64,000 bases of DNA from the NCBI GenBank assembly GCA_020633465.1, contig JACKDN010000008.1, positions 124,001-188,000 of the forward strand, in the 5' to 3' direction. Below are positions 20,665 to 29,853 of this stretch, piece by piece (position 1 is the stretch's first letter; the number at the start of each line of letters is the position of its first letter). The notes below the pieces were generated by a model. It had not been told where the DNA came from. It saw only the letters and a list, made by a program, of their open reading frames with translations, and did not search any database. The position numbers and the translations under genes were made by a program. Source of the stretch: Myxococcales bacterium. Lineage in GTDB: Bacteria > Myxococcota_A > Bradymonadia > UBA7976 > UBA1532.

Positions 20665-21443
20665 CAGAACACCCCGCCCCAGCCCAGCGCCGCGCCCTCC
20701 GGCGTCGGCGCCACGCGCAGGCCGCTCACCGCCTCGCCGTCCGGCGCGGTCAGCACCAGCACCAGCCCGGTGATCGCCGCCGCCGCGCCCACGCCGTACA
20801 GCACGTCGGCGATCAGCGCCTGCTGCTCGCCCTGGTCGCGCGCGTCGTGCTTCTCGGTCAGCGTCGTCCCCGCCTCGAAGTCGTCCTGGCTGCTCTGCGC
20901 CTGCACGCCGAACACGACGCCGACGCCCGCGGTCGCGACCCCGGCGCCCAGCGTCACCCACCCCGCCAGCCGCTGCGTGCGACCGGGATCACCCGGCCGC
21001 ACCGGCTGCGTCACCTGCTGCGGCGGCGCCTCGACCGGCGGCGGCGGCGGCGGCGCGAGCGTCGCGGCCTCGACCGCCGCCTTCTCGGCCTTCAGCTCCT
21101 GCACCCGCAGCGTCGCCCGCTCGACCACCGACGGATCGGCGTCGGGCGCGGCGATGTAGCGCCGGTAGAAGTCGACCGCCAGATCCCGCTCGCCCAGCTT
21201 CTTGTCGTAGATGATCGCGACGTTGTACAGCAGCCCGGCGGCGGGCGCCGTGCGGTAGGCCCGCAGATACGCGGCCACCGCCCCGCCGTAATCGCCCGCG
21301 AGGTAGTACTGCTTGGCCTGCGCGGCCAGCGCCTCGACCTCGCTCACCCGGTCGCCCTCGGCCGCCGACGCCGGCCCGGCCCGCAGCAGCGCGGGCAGCG
21401 CCAGCGCCACGGAGAGCAAAACGGGAAGGACCCCCCGAGCCAT
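20664..21443 (-). CDS. TPR-repeat exported protein with transmembrane segments
   Basis: A 259-residue protein: signal peptide (about 1-28, ending ASA), then two or three TPR-like helix pairs (QAKQYYLAGDYGGAVAAYLRAYRTAP, LLYNVAIIYDKKLGERDLAVDFYRRYI). A Pro-rich linker precedes two hydrophobic segments (LAGWVTLGAGVATAGVGVVFG and AAAAITGLVLVLTA). This layout is common in Myxococcota next to Ser/Thr kinases. It is the first gene of the operon with the binding lipoprotein and kinase, perhaps a scaffold or target. I chose the ATG at 21441-21443 behind GGGAGG (6-base spacer) rather than a codon six positions upstream. Confidence 0.8.
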   Translation of the reverse strand: MARGVLPVLLSVALALPALLRAGPASAAEGDRVSEVEALAAQAKQYYLAGDYGGAVAAYLRAYRTAPAAGLLYNVAIIYDKKLGERDLAVDFYRRYIAAPDADPSVVERATLRVQELKAEKAAVEAATLAPPPPPPVEAPPQQVTQPVRPGDPGRTQRLAGWVTLGAGVATAGVGVVFGVQAQSSQDDFEAGTTLTEKHDARDQGEQQALIADVLYGVGAAAAITGLVLVLTAPDGEAVSGLRVAPTPEGAALGWGGVF

Positions 21444-21684
21444 GCACCGCCTCCCGGCCACCGGTGCGCCATCCTACGCGCCGCGTCGACCGGCCGTCAA
21501 CCCGCGCCGCGCGCCCCGCCGAACCTCGATTTCCTTTGTAGATCAAGCATGTCCGCCGATGGCTCCGAGGCTTGCTGCCCGCCGGCGGCCGTGGCGCCCA
21601 ATCGCAGGTCGCTGGCCGATGCGCGCAAGACACACCGCCGTCGCCCCCCTACCCTGTGCCGCGTCATCGCCTCGGGAGGACCCC
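21444..21684. other. Divergent intergenic region with an AT-rich patch
   Basis: No gene seen. It separates the leftward TPR operon from the rightward MBL gene and must hold both promoters. An AT-richer patch at 21527-21552 is the likeliest site, but I cannot place confident -35/-10 boxes. GGGAGGA at 21674-21680 is the MBL gene's RBS. Confidence 0.4.
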
Positions 21685-22605
21685 ATGCGCCGCGCCGCCC
21701 TGCTCGCCCTCGCCCTGCTCACCGTCGCCTGCGCCGGCGCGCCCACCCCCGCGCCCGACCGCGCACACCTGGCGCACCCCGAGCCGGCCAGCGGCGACGC
21801 CCGCGTCCACACCTACACCAGCACCCGCCGCGGCTTCGCCACGCACAGCTACGTCATCGAGGGCCCCACCGGCCTCGTGCTGATCGACGCCCAGTTCCTG
21901 CCCTCGGCCGCTCTGGACGCCGTCGAGCGCGCCGAAGCGGCCACCGGAAAGAAGGTCGAGCTGGCGGTCGTCCTGCACGCCAACCCCGACAAATTTAATG
22001 GAACCAAGGTGTTGCAGGATCGCGGCGTCGAGGTCGTGACCTCGGCCCAGGTCGCCGCGCTCATCCCCGACGTGCACGCCCTGCGCACCCGCTGGTTCTT
22101 CGACCGCTACAAGCCGGACTACCCCGCCGAGCTGCCCGCCCCCACCGTCTTCGGCGACGCCACCCGCCAGCTCGAAGCCGGCGGCACCACCCTCACCGCC
22201 CACGTGCTGGGCGGCCCCGGCTGCAGCGAGGCCCACCTCGCCGTCACCTGGGAGGGCCACTTGTTCGTCGGCGACCTGGTCTCGAGCCAGAACCACGCCT
22301 GGATGGAGCTGGGCCACCTCGACGCCTGGAAAGCCCGCCTCGCCGAGCTGCGCGCCCTCGAGCCCCGCTTCGTGCACCCCGGCCGCGGCCCCAGCGGCGG
22401 CCCCGCCCTGCTCGACGCCCAGACCGCCTACCTCGACCACGTGCTCGAGCTGGTCCGCGCCGAGAACCCCACCGCCAAGCCCGACGAGGCCGCCGTCCAG
22501 CGCGTCGCCGCGAAGCTGCGCGCCGCGTACCCGAGCTACGGGCAGCCGTACTTCCTTCAGGTGGGGCTGCCGGCCGTGTTCCGCGCCGCGGCGAAGACGC
22601 GCTGA
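21685..22605 (+). CDS. MBL-fold lipoprotein with degenerate metal motif
   Basis: A 306-residue lipoprotein (signal MRRAALLALALLTVAC) with the metallo-beta-lactamase fold order: SYVIEGPTGLVLIDAQF, then LAVVLHANPDKFNG where HxHxDH is expected, GGPGCSEAHLAVTWEGHLFVGDLV (Asp strand), and a late HPGRG. The central motif reads H-A-N-P-D-K: only the first His and the Asp position match, so canonical two-metal hydrolysis is doubtful. The metal-binding codons lie in a strikingly AT-rich run (AAATTTAATGGA, 21991-22002) inside a GC-rich gene. The ATG follows a strong GGGAGGA. A quinoprotein-relay-type MBL or a non-catalytic binder are options. Confidence 0.75.
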   Translation: MRRAALLALALLTVACAGAPTPAPDRAHLAHPEPASGDARVHTYTSTRRGFATHSYVIEGPTGLVLIDAQFLPSAALDAVERAEAATGKKVELAVVLHANPDKFNGTKVLQDRGVEVVTSAQVAALIPDVHALRTRWFFDRYKPDYPAELPAPTVFGDATRQLEAGGTTLTAHVLGGPGCSEAHLAVTWEGHLFVGDLVSSQNHAWMELGHLDAWKARLAELRALEPRFVHPGRGPSGGPALLDAQTAYLDHVLELVRAENPTAKPDEAAVQRVAAKLRAAYPSYGQPYFLQVGLPAVFRAAAKTR

Positions 22606-22775
22606 GCGGCGCCCCGCGCGGTCTGTCGAGCCATCCCTCCCATCGAAAGATCTTTTCCTGCCACCCCCGCGCGCCCCGCTGCATCTGACCTGCGAGACCG
22701 GCGGCGCGCAACGCCTCCCCGGGCGTCCCCACGGCGCCCGCTCTCCCCCTGGTGAGCGTGCCGCCTCTCGTTCGG

Positions 22776-22818
22776 CCCCCTGTCGGGACCCCCACCCCGG
22801 CAGGGGGTCGGCTTTTTT
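22776..22818 (+). terminator. Rho-independent terminator after the MBL gene
   Basis: GACCCCC (22787-22793) pairs with GGGGGTC (22803-22809), 7 perfect base pairs, followed by GGC and six T (22813-22818). An alternative fold pairs CCCCCTG (22776-22782) with CAGGGGG (22801-22807) plus an inner CGGG/CCCG stem. It lies 170 bases after the MBL stop and just before the convergent end of the next gene. Confidence 0.8.
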
Positions 22819-22837
22819 GGGACCCCGAACGGCCCGG

Positions 22838-23476
22838 TCAGTCGGCGCAGAGCGGGGGATCCCCGTAGAGCGTGCACATCGTCTCGACGTCGGCCTCGGT
22901 GGGCGCCGTGAGCGACGCGTCGGGCGGACCCATCACGCTCGCGACCCCCTCGCCCGCCGCGCCCAACCCAGAGACGCGGCCGATGGCCCACAGCAGATCG
23001 TTCACGGTCAGGTCGTGGTCGACGGGCACCCGCACCTCGGCGCCGGCGACCGTGCCGCGCTCGGCGTCGAAGATGGCCTCGGCGGCCAGCTCGGCGTCGG
23101 CGCCGGTCACCTGGCGCAGGTGCAGGCGGCGGTCGGGCGCGTCGGCGTCCAGGGGCGCGTCGTCCAGCATGGGCGCGTCGAAGCAGAGCTGGTTGCAGTC
23201 GACCGACCAGGCTTCGATCGCTGCCCGCAGCGCGTCCGCCTCGCCGGCCAACGCGGCCTCGTAGGTCACCGGAATGCAGCCGTCCGCGAGCGCCCAGTGC
23301 GGCACGACGCCGTTCGACTGCCGCCGCAGCGACACGTCCAGCGCGGGCGGCCGCTGGTCGCACACCTCGCCGGGGTCGAGGCCTTCGACGCCCTGGCCGT
23401 CCCCCGGATCCTCCTGCGGGCCGTCGCAGGCGCCAAAGACGAGCACGGCGGCGCAGAGCAGGGTTCGCGTGGTCAC
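22838..23476 (-). CDS. Matrixin-like lipoprotein lacking the zinc-binding motif
   Basis: A 212-residue lipoprotein (TLLCAAVLVFGAC). Its layout follows small secreted matrixin-type metalloproteases: a CIPVTYEAAL strand, ALRAAIEAWSVDC-x-LCF (the 'aW' helix), then a C-terminal SVM...PTEADVETMCTLYG block that in active relatives follows HExxHxxGxxH. At the position expected for that motif the sequence reads NDLLWAIGRVSGLGA, with no His or Glu. It therefore looks like a non-catalytic paralogue, perhaps a binding protein. The GTG at 23474-23476 has a textbook RBS (GGAGG, 6-base spacer), so expression is likely. The assignment rests on layout only. Confidence 0.6.
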   Translation of the reverse strand: MTTRTLLCAAVLVFGACDGPQEDPGDGQGVEGLDPGEVCDQRPPALDVSLRRQSNGVVPHWALADGCIPVTYEAALAGEADALRAAIEAWSVDCNQLCFDAPMLDDAPLDADAPDRRLHLRQVTGADAELAAEAIFDAERGTVAGAEVRVPVDHDLTVNDLLWAIGRVSGLGAAGEGVASVMGPPDASLTAPTEADVETMCTLYGDPPLCAD

Positions 23477-24635
23477 GGGTCGCCTCCTTGGGCCGCGTCC
23501 GCTGCGGACAGTCTGCCAGAGAGAACCGGGAGGACGCATGGTGGTGGCGGATTTGCCGCGGCGGGCGGCGAGGGAGCGCGCCAATGGGCGACCGACCGGG
23601 CACCGGGCCGGAGCCTCGGCGCCGCGCACGACCAGCCCCGCAGGGACAGCCAGGCAGAACGGTCGCGCTCGAGGGCGATGGGCCGGGCACCAAGTCCCCA
23701 CCTCAGCGCAACCCACGCCGAGCCCCGCTGCCGCAGCCCACCCCGGCGCACGGAGCGAGCACCTACCACCCCGGCTTCTCGGCGAGCGGGCAAGCCCCCG
23801 ACGCGGGGCGTCACGATCGGGCGGCGGCGTCGCCCGTTTCAGGAGCGGCTTTGCCCGCCTTCTTTTCAGAAAATGCGCGCCTTTCGGCGCCGTGGAGGAG
23901 TCGTCGCGGACGCTCGCACCGCTGGCGGGCAATGGCGCGAGAGGGCGACGCCGCCGCCCGATCGTGCGAGTACCCGTCGGCTGGGCTTGGCGGCGAGCCG
24001 CCGCGGCCGTCAACCGGCGCGGCGCCAGAAGACCTGCACGTCAGCACCGCGCCTCGACCGTCCTAACTCCGGCGGGTCCAGGGCGGAGCCCTGGCCGGTG
24101 GGAGCTCGAGGGAGGCACGGAGTGCCTTCCTCGAAAACTGGTGAGCCGCGGCGCCCAGCCGCGAGGAACGCGTTGGCGTCGCGGGGCGCCACAGCCCCGC
24201 CGCGCGGCGGGGGATCGGCAGTACACACCTCGCAGGGCTGCGCGGAACATTGCTCGGGAACGGCAAGCACGCGCTCAGCCCGCCCAAGCGTTGCTCGGCG
24301 ACGGCGACGGCGTCGTCGGCGGCGACGGATGAACGCTCCGCCGGGCCGCGCGTTGCTCGGCGACGGCGACGGCGACGTCAGCGGCAACAGCAACGGTCGA
24401 CGCGACGGCGACGGTCGAGGCGTTGGCTCGACCCACGGCCCGCGTAGCAAACGCTGGGCCGGCTCCAGCCGCTGGCGGCGACGGCGACGGCGACGGCGAC
24501 TGGCGCACGCACGTCGCGGCGTGGGCAGACGCTGCGGGCGCTCGGGCCGCGGGCGCATCGCTCGGCGAGGGGCGCACGGCCGCTGCGGAGTGGGCGGCCG
24601 TCACGGCGCCCGAACGCTGCGGCCGGATCAGCCGA
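23477..24635. other. 1.16-kb gene-free stretch rich in inverted repeats and CGACGG repeats
   Basis: No reading frame here looks coding: several frames are open at once, as expected from GC richness, and none has an RBS plus a recognisable fold. It holds perfect hairpins with a GGA loop (24078-24094; 24107-24133 with one wobble pair), GCGGGGC/GCCCCGC (24181-24200), a 24-bp inverted repeat (separate entry) and a degenerate repeat of GCGTTGCTCGGCGACGG, exact at 24288-24312 and 24350-24374, with CGACGG runs to about 24500. It may be decayed mobile or repeat DNA. Confidence 0.55.
23812..23966. repeat. 155-bp element bounded by 24-bp perfect inverted repeats
   Basis: Bases 23812-23835 are the exact reverse complement of 23943-23966 (core CGATCGGGCGGCGGCG). 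The 107-base centre has an AT-richer patch around 23860-23882 and no reading frame of note. Size and structure resemble a MITE or a very large hairpin. No obvious target-site duplication flanks it (TCA on the left, CGAG on the right). Confidence 0.6.
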
Positions 24636-25514
24636 TCAACAGACCTTCTCCGCAAACGCCTCCGGCCGAGGCGAGTCTCCCATCCGCTTCGCCGTGATCG
24701 TCGTCGCCTCCGCCCCGAACAACAGGATCATCGCCGACACGTACATCCAGAACAGCAAAACGACCAACGAACCAGCAGCCCCGTACGCCGATCCCACCGA
24801 CTGATGGGTCAGGTACCAGGCGATCCCGAACCGCGCCAACGAGAACGCTCCCGCCGCCATCAACGCCCCCGGCCACACGTGCCGTGTCTTCACGTGCACG
24901 TCCGGCAGGAACCGATAGACGACGAGCAACCCCGACCCCAAGATGGCCGTCGACACCGCCATGTCCAGCAACCGCAACACGAACGCCGGCACCGGCAGGA
25001 TGTTCGTGAACCACGCCGCCGTCGCGGCGACCACCGAGTTGACCAGCACCGAGGCCAGCGTCAGCAGCGCGAGCGCGCCGACCAGGCCCAGCGACATCGC
25101 GCGCTTGCGCAGCAGCGCCAGGGCGCTCTGCTTGAAGCCTTCGGGCCGCGCGTGCACGCCCCACACCTGGTTCAGCGCCGCCTGCAGTTGGGTGAACAGG
25201 CGGGTGCCGCTCCACACCAGGAAGCCGACGCTCAGCCACGCGGCCAGGCCGCCGCCCGGATCCTCGTCGAGCGCCTTGACCGCGTCGTTCAGCAGGCCCG
25301 CCGCTTCGTCACCGACGAAGTCGTTCAGCTGGGCCTCGAGCGTGCCCTGCGCGGCCTCGGCCCCGTAGATGATCGCCACCGCCTTCAGCACCAGCAGCAG
25401 CATCGGCGCCAGCGACAGGACGGTGTAGAACGCGATGCCGGCCGCGAGCAGCGACGCGTTGTCCTCGTCGAAGGCGGTCCAAACGTCGCGCAGGTAGGTG
25501 AAGACAGACTTCAC
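24636..25514 (-). CDS. YihY/BrkB-family inner-membrane protein
   Basis: A 292-residue protein with about six transmembrane helices and the family signature AAGIAFYTVLSLAPMLLLVL near the N-terminus. It also has the segment VGFLVWSGTRLFTQLQAALNQVWGV, VYRFLPDVHVKTRHVWPGAL and the C-terminal GSAYGAAGSLVVLLFWMYVSAMILLFGAE. These proteins were once misnamed ribonuclease BN; their function is unclear, with transport suggested. The GTG at 25512-25514 overlaps the stop of the FG-GAP lipoprotein gene (GTGA), so it closes the operon that begins with the D-aminoacylase-like gene. Confidence 0.9.
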   Translation of the reverse strand: MKSVFTYLRDVWTAFDEDNASLLAAGIAFYTVLSLAPMLLLVLKAVAIIYGAEAAQGTLEAQLNDFVGDEAAGLLNDAVKALDEDPGGGLAAWLSVGFLVWSGTRLFTQLQAALNQVWGVHARPEGFKQSALALLRKRAMSLGLVGALALLTLASVLVNSVVAATAAWFTNILPVPAFVLRLLDMAVSTAILGSGLLVVYRFLPDVHVKTRHVWPGALMAAGAFSLARFGIAWYLTHQSVGSAYGAAGSLVVLLFWMYVSAMILLFGAEATTITAKRMGDSPRPEAFAEKVC

Positions 25515-27805
25515 GGCGGGGCGAACCCGGCGTGCGTGCTGCCGTCCTCGAACAGCCACAGCCGCTGGTCGGCGTCGAAGGGCCCCTCGAAGGTGACCTC
25601 GCCCGCGCCGACGAAGAGGACGGTGATGCGATCGATAGTGTCCAGATCGCCGAGCCCGACGTGGGCGACCAGGCTGTCCTGGCAGCCCTGTCCGGTGCCG
25701 CCGTTGACGTGGCGCAGGAAGGTGCGGCCGCCGGCCTCGACGCGGATGCTCGCGCCGATGCCGGCGCGGTTCGACCGAGCGCCGCCCACGGCCCTCACCT
25801 GCAGCCAGTGGCCCGCGCCGCCGGTGTTCTCGAGAATCGCGCCCTGGGCGGCCAGATCCGGGTCGCCGTCGAGGTCGACGTCGGCCGTCGCCATGCCCCA
25901 GCCGTTGGTGACCGGGATGCGCGTCGAGTGGACGTCGAGGCGGAAGGTGCCGTCGCCGTTGCCCCAGTAGAAGTCGGTGGGGCGGCCGTCGTAGACGGCG
26001 CTGATGACCAGGTCGAGGGCCCCGTCCTGGTCGAAGTCGGCGAGCGTCGGCACCGAGTGCGTCTCCTGATAGCGAAGTCCGGCGTCGCCCATCGGGATGG
26101 AGAAGTCGCCCTGCAGGTCGCGGAAGGTGCCGTCGGGGTTCTGCAGCAGCACCTGCGTCTTGTCGCTGAAGTCGAAGAAGCGCGGGTGCGCCAGGTTGGC
26201 GACGACGACGTCGAAGCGGGCGTCGCCGTCCAGGTCGCCCCAGGCGGTGCCGATGGTGTGGCCGTAGTAGGTGGTGCCGCCCTTGCGCGCGCGGTTGCCG
26301 CCCAGGTTGAGCTGAAGCTGGGCCGGCTCGACCGTGCCGTCGCCCAGGTTGCGGTAGAACAGGTTCACCTGCAGGCGGTAGTGGTTCACCAGCAGGTCGA
26401 CGTCGCCGTCCTGGTCGTAGTCGATGGGGTTGGCGCCGCGGGTGGCGAGCTGGGTCTGGTTGGCGCTGCGGAAGCCGTGGGTGCCCGTCCACTCGGTGAA
26501 GGTGCCGTCGCCCTCGTTGTGCCAGACGGTGTCCGGATAGAACGTGCCTTCGTTCCAGCAGATGAAGTTGCCCTGGTACAGGTCGAGGAAGCCGTCGGCG
26601 TCGATGTCGAGCCAGGCGGCGGCGGCCGTCGGCGCGTGGGGCGTGTCGCGGCCCTCGCAGCGGACGACGGACTGGACGTCGGCGATGCCCGCGGCCTCGG
26701 TGACGTCGGTGAAGCCGCCCGCGCAGTCGCCGCGCAGCAGGTGGTCGGGCCGCGTGTCGGTCTCGTCGAAGACGAAGACGTCCAGGCAGCCGTCGTTGTC
26801 GTAATCGCCCCACACGCCGCTGCCGTGCACGTCGAGGGCGGCCAGGCCGGTGGCCTCGGTGACGTCGGTGAAGGCGCCGCCGTCGTTGCGCAGCAGGCGC
26901 GGACCGTTGACGAACAGGTCGTCGTCGCCGTCGCCGTCGTAATCGCCGAAGGCCATGCGGTTGCTGGGCGTGGGGCCCTCGATGGGGCGGAAGACGGGGG
27001 CCTCGGGCACGGGCTCGAGGTACTCCACGTGCAGCCGGACGAGGTAGTCGTACTGGAACGTGGTGGTCAGGCCGTTGAAGGCGAAGTTCAGGGCGCCGCC
27101 GGCGACGTACTCGGTCAGCTCGGGCAGGTTCCAGGCCGAGTGACACGCGGTGAAGGGCGCGCAGCAGTCGCCCGCCGCCTCGCACTCGGGGGTGGGCGGC
27201 GTGCCGTCGAAGGCCCACGCCGGGCTGCCCGCGCCCTCGCGCCGGTGGGCGACGTACACCAACCCCGGCTGCGCCACCTCGACCGGCTGGGGCAGGCGGA
27301 ACGTGAGCCACCCGTCGGCGTCCGCGTCGTCGCGGCAGCGGGTGCCCGTCCACAGGGGATCGGGCGCCCAGAAGTCGAAGCCGTTGTAGCCGAAGTCGGG
27401 GTACAGCCCGGCGGCGATCGGCGCCTCGCCGTCGTCGGGCAAGTGACCGTATCGAATGGAGAATCCGTGCACGCGGGCCGGGCGGTCGAGATCGAACCGG
27501 ACGCTCTCGTGGAGGACGCTCTCGGCCAGGGGTTGGTCGAGGATGCTCCAGGTCTGCGTGGACAGATCGGCGACCGGTGTGTCGTCGTCCCAGGCCAGCG
27601 TCTCGAGGCCTTCGGGCAGCGCGCCGCGCGTGGTCTCGCAGGCGCGCAGGGGCGGGCCCGTGTCGGGCGGCAGGGCGTCGGGGCCGACGTCGGCGACGGC
27701 CGCGTCGGCGAGGGGCTGGGCGTCGTCGGGCGTACCCTCCCCGCCCCCGCCGTCGTCGCAGCCGATCAGCGCGGCGAGCGCCGCGAAGACCACGACGCGC
27801 CCCAT
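25511..27805 (-). CDS. FG-GAP/VCBS-repeat lipoprotein with UnbV/ASPIC C-terminus
   Basis: A 764-residue lipoprotein (VVVFAALAALIGC; Asp-rich linker). Residues about 60-270 are a unique N-terminal domain with a CC pair (GDCCAPFTACHSAW). From about 285, FG-GAP blades follow with calcium-type loops: DYDGDGDDDL, DYDNDGCLDVF, DIDADGFLDL, DYDQDGDVDLL, DLDGDARFDV, DFDQDGALDLV, DVDLDGDPDL. Residues about 690-745 are an ASPIC/UnbV domain (GASIRVEAGGRTFLRHVNGG). This is a surface-anchored beta-propeller, usually for adhesion or substrate binding. Its ATG is one base after the amidohydrolase stop, and it overlaps the YihY gene. Confidence 0.88.
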   Translation of the reverse strand: MGRVVVFAALAALIGCDDGGGGEGTPDDAQPLADAAVADVGPDALPPDTGPPLRACETTRGALPEGLETLAWDDDTPVADLSTQTWSILDQPLAESVLHESVRFDLDRPARVHGFSIRYGHLPDDGEAPIAAGLYPDFGYNGFDFWAPDPLWTGTRCRDDADADGWLTFRLPQPVEVAQPGLVYVAHRREGAGSPAWAFDGTPPTPECEAAGDCCAPFTACHSAWNLPELTEYVAGGALNFAFNGLTTTFQYDYLVRLHVEYLEPVPEAPVFRPIEGPTPSNRMAFGDYDGDGDDDLFVNGPRLLRNDGGAFTDVTEATGLAALDVHGSGVWGDYDNDGCLDVFVFDETDTRPDHLLRGDCAGGFTDVTEAAGIADVQSVVRCEGRDTPHAPTAAAAWLDIDADGFLDLYQGNFICWNEGTFYPDTVWHNEGDGTFTEWTGTHGFRSANQTQLATRGANPIDYDQDGDVDLLVNHYRLQVNLFYRNLGDGTVEPAQLQLNLGGNRARKGGTTYYGHTIGTAWGDLDGDARFDVVVANLAHPRFFDFSDKTQVLLQNPDGTFRDLQGDFSIPMGDAGLRYQETHSVPTLADFDQDGALDLVISAVYDGRPTDFYWGNGDGTFRLDVHSTRIPVTNGWGMATADVDLDGDPDLAAQGAILENTGGAGHWLQVRAVGGARSNRAGIGASIRVEAGGRTFLRHVNGGTGQGCQDSLVAHVGLGDLDTIDRITVLFVGAGEVTFEGPFDADQRLWLFEDGSTHAGFAPP

Positions 27806-27806
27806 C

Positions 27807-29564
27807 TCAGCTTCCAGCCCGCACCAGGCGCCCGGGCCGCGCCTCGGTCACCCGGTCGCCGTCGACCACCACCTGCCCCGCCACCAGCGTCGCCTTGTAG
27901 CCCCGCGCGTCCTGCAGCAGCCGCTGCCCGCCCGCCGGCAGGTCGACCACCATGCGCGGCCGATCGAGCGTCAGGCCCGCGTGGTCGATGACGTTCACGT
28001 CGGCCCGCATGCCCGGCGCGATGACGCCGCGGTCGCTCAGCCCGACGAACTTCGCCGTGTCGTGGCTCAGCATCTTCACGACGTGCTCGAGCGGGAAGCG
28101 CCCCTTCGAGCGATCCCGCGTCCAGTGCGTCAGCATGTACGTGGGCATGCTGGCATCGCAGATGGTGCCGACGTGCGCGCCGCCGTCGCTCAGCCCCGGC
28201 AGCGCCAGCGGGTGGCCCAGCATCTCGCGCACGACGTCCAGGTTGTTGTGGATGTAGTTGTAGATCGGGAAGTACAGCAGCTCGCGCCCGTCGTCCTGCA
28301 GCATGGCGTCGTAGATGGCCTCGAGGGGCGACACCTTGCGCGCGTAGGCGTCGGCCAGGATCGACTTCTTGGGGTCGGGCTCGTAGTCGAAGTCGTCGCC
28401 GAAGCGCCACAGCTGCATCGCCACGAAGTCGAGGTTCTGCAGCAGCGTGTCGGCCAGCGGCGGGATGGGGCTGCCGTCGCCCGACACCTTGTCCGACGAC
28501 TCGGTCAGCAGCTGGGCCTTGAAGGCCGGGTCGCGCATGGCGGCCACGCGCTCCGGCAGCGGCAGGTGGCTGATCTTCTTGTAGCTGGGGAAGCCCATGA
28601 AGGGGTGGAAGGTGGCCTGCAGGCCCAGCATGACGCCGATGCCGCGCGCGCCCACCTGCAGGCGGATGTCGAGGCCGCGCTGCTGGGCCGCCTCGGCGCG
28701 CTTGATGATCTTGCGCCACTGCTCGGTGTCCTGGCGGCGCTGGATCAAGGACAGGCTCATCGGGTGACCGTCGGCGGCCTCGGCCATCTTCTCCAGCACG
28801 TCGAACTCACCGTCGAAGGCCTTCAGCGACTGGAACATGTTGAAGTCGCTGACCGCCTGCAGCACGCCGTGGTTCAGGCCCTTCAGCGCGCCGGCGATGC
28901 CCTGCAGCTCGCGGATGGTGGCCTCGCTGGCGGGCGTCGCGCTGCCGTCGGCGGCGCGGTGGTTGTCGGTGCGGCCGGTGCTGAAGCCCACCGCCCCCGC
29001 CTCGAGCGCCTCGCGCACCAGCGCCTGCATCTGCGCGACGTCGTCCTCGGTGGCCGCCTCGTTGGCGATGGCGCGGTCGCCCATGACGAAGACGCGCACG
29101 GCGTCGTGGGGCACCTGCGCCATGAAGTCGAGCGTGTGGGGCAGCGCGTCGATGGCGTCCATGTACTCGGGGAAGGTCTCCCACTCCCAGGTCAGCCCCT
29201 CCGACAGCGCGGTGCCGGGGATGTCCTCGACGCCCTGCATCAGATCGACCAGGCGGTCGCGATCGGCCTTGCGCACGGGCGCGAAGCCCACGCCGCAGTT
29301 GCCCATGACCGCCGTGGTGACGCCGTGGTTGATGGACGGCGCCATCACCTGGTCCCACGAGATCTGGCCGTCGTAGTGGGTGTGGATGTCGACGAAGCCG
29401 GGCGTCACGATGTGCCCGTCGGCGTCGATCGTGCGGGCGGCCGCGCCGCTCACGTCGCCCACCTCGACGATCTTGCCGTCGCGGATGGCGACGTCCGCCC
29501 GCCGCGGCATCGCCCCCGTGCCGTCCACCACCGTGCCGTTGACGATCTTCAGATCGAAGGCCAT
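27807..29564 (-). CDS. N-acyl-D-amino-acid deacylase family amidohydrolase
   Basis: A 585-residue amidohydrolase-superfamily enzyme. The N-terminal composite domain (LKIVNGTVVDGTG) leads to GFVDIHTHYDGQ, the first two metal-binding histidines, and MGNCGVGFAP, the D-aminoacylase Cys ligand region. GFSTGR and the late LSDGGAHVG with the catalytic Asp follow, then the closing domain (DVNVIDH). Family members hydrolyse N-acyl-D-amino acids or related amides in the cytoplasm. The start is the ATG at 29562-29564 with a GAGGGGGA run upstream; the longer open frame upstream lacks coding character. First gene of a three-gene operon with FG-GAP and YihY genes. Confidence 0.9.
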   Translation of the reverse strand: MAFDLKIVNGTVVDGTGAMPRRADVAIRDGKIVEVGDVSGAAARTIDADGHIVTPGFVDIHTHYDGQISWDQVMAPSINHGVTTAVMGNCGVGFAPVRKADRDRLVDLMQGVEDIPGTALSEGLTWEWETFPEYMDAIDALPHTLDFMAQVPHDAVRVFVMGDRAIANEAATEDDVAQMQALVREALEAGAVGFSTGRTDNHRAADGSATPASEATIRELQGIAGALKGLNHGVLQAVSDFNMFQSLKAFDGEFDVLEKMAEAADGHPMSLSLIQRRQDTEQWRKIIKRAEAAQQRGLDIRLQVGARGIGVMLGLQATFHPFMGFPSYKKISHLPLPERVAAMRDPAFKAQLLTESSDKVSGDGSPIPPLADTLLQNLDFVAMQLWRFGDDFDYEPDPKKSILADAYARKVSPLEAIYDAMLQDDGRELLYFPIYNYIHNNLDVVREMLGHPLALPGLSDGGAHVGTICDASMPTYMLTHWTRDRSKGRFPLEHVVKMLSHDTAKFVGLSDRGVIAPGMRADVNVIDHAGLTLDRPRMVVDLPAGGQRLLQDARGYKATLVAGQVVVDGDRVTEARPGRLVRAGS

Positions 29565-29853
29565 GCGCTCGTCCCCCTCGCCGCCGTGCCGTGTCGAGCC
29601 CGAAGAAAAGCACAGCGGCGGGCGCGGGACAACGCGCAGGGTGTCGGCCCACCCGCAGCGCGCAGAGGCCGGCGCGCGACGCGTCGCCTTCGACCGCGCG
29701 GCGCGACGACGGGCGACGCACCGGTCCAATGGCGACCGCGGACGCGGCGCCCGCGGCGGCGTCGCCGACGCCCACCGGCGCGACGCCCTCGGTTGCGTTC
29801 GGCCCGCGCGTTCCGTATGTATTCGTTTCACCCCGATCCCCTTCGGCGAGGCG

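Noticed and set aside
23477..24635. Several overlapping open frames of 70-600 codons in the gene-free stretch
   Set aside because: Multiple frames are open at once, with Arg/Ala/Gly-rich low-complexity products, no RBS and no motif; this is expected from GC content alone.
29565..29831. Upstream extension of the D-aminoacylase frame
   Set aside because: Arg/Ala/Pro-rich text in divergent intergenic DNA; the ATG at 29564 begins the family's first strand (LKIVNG).
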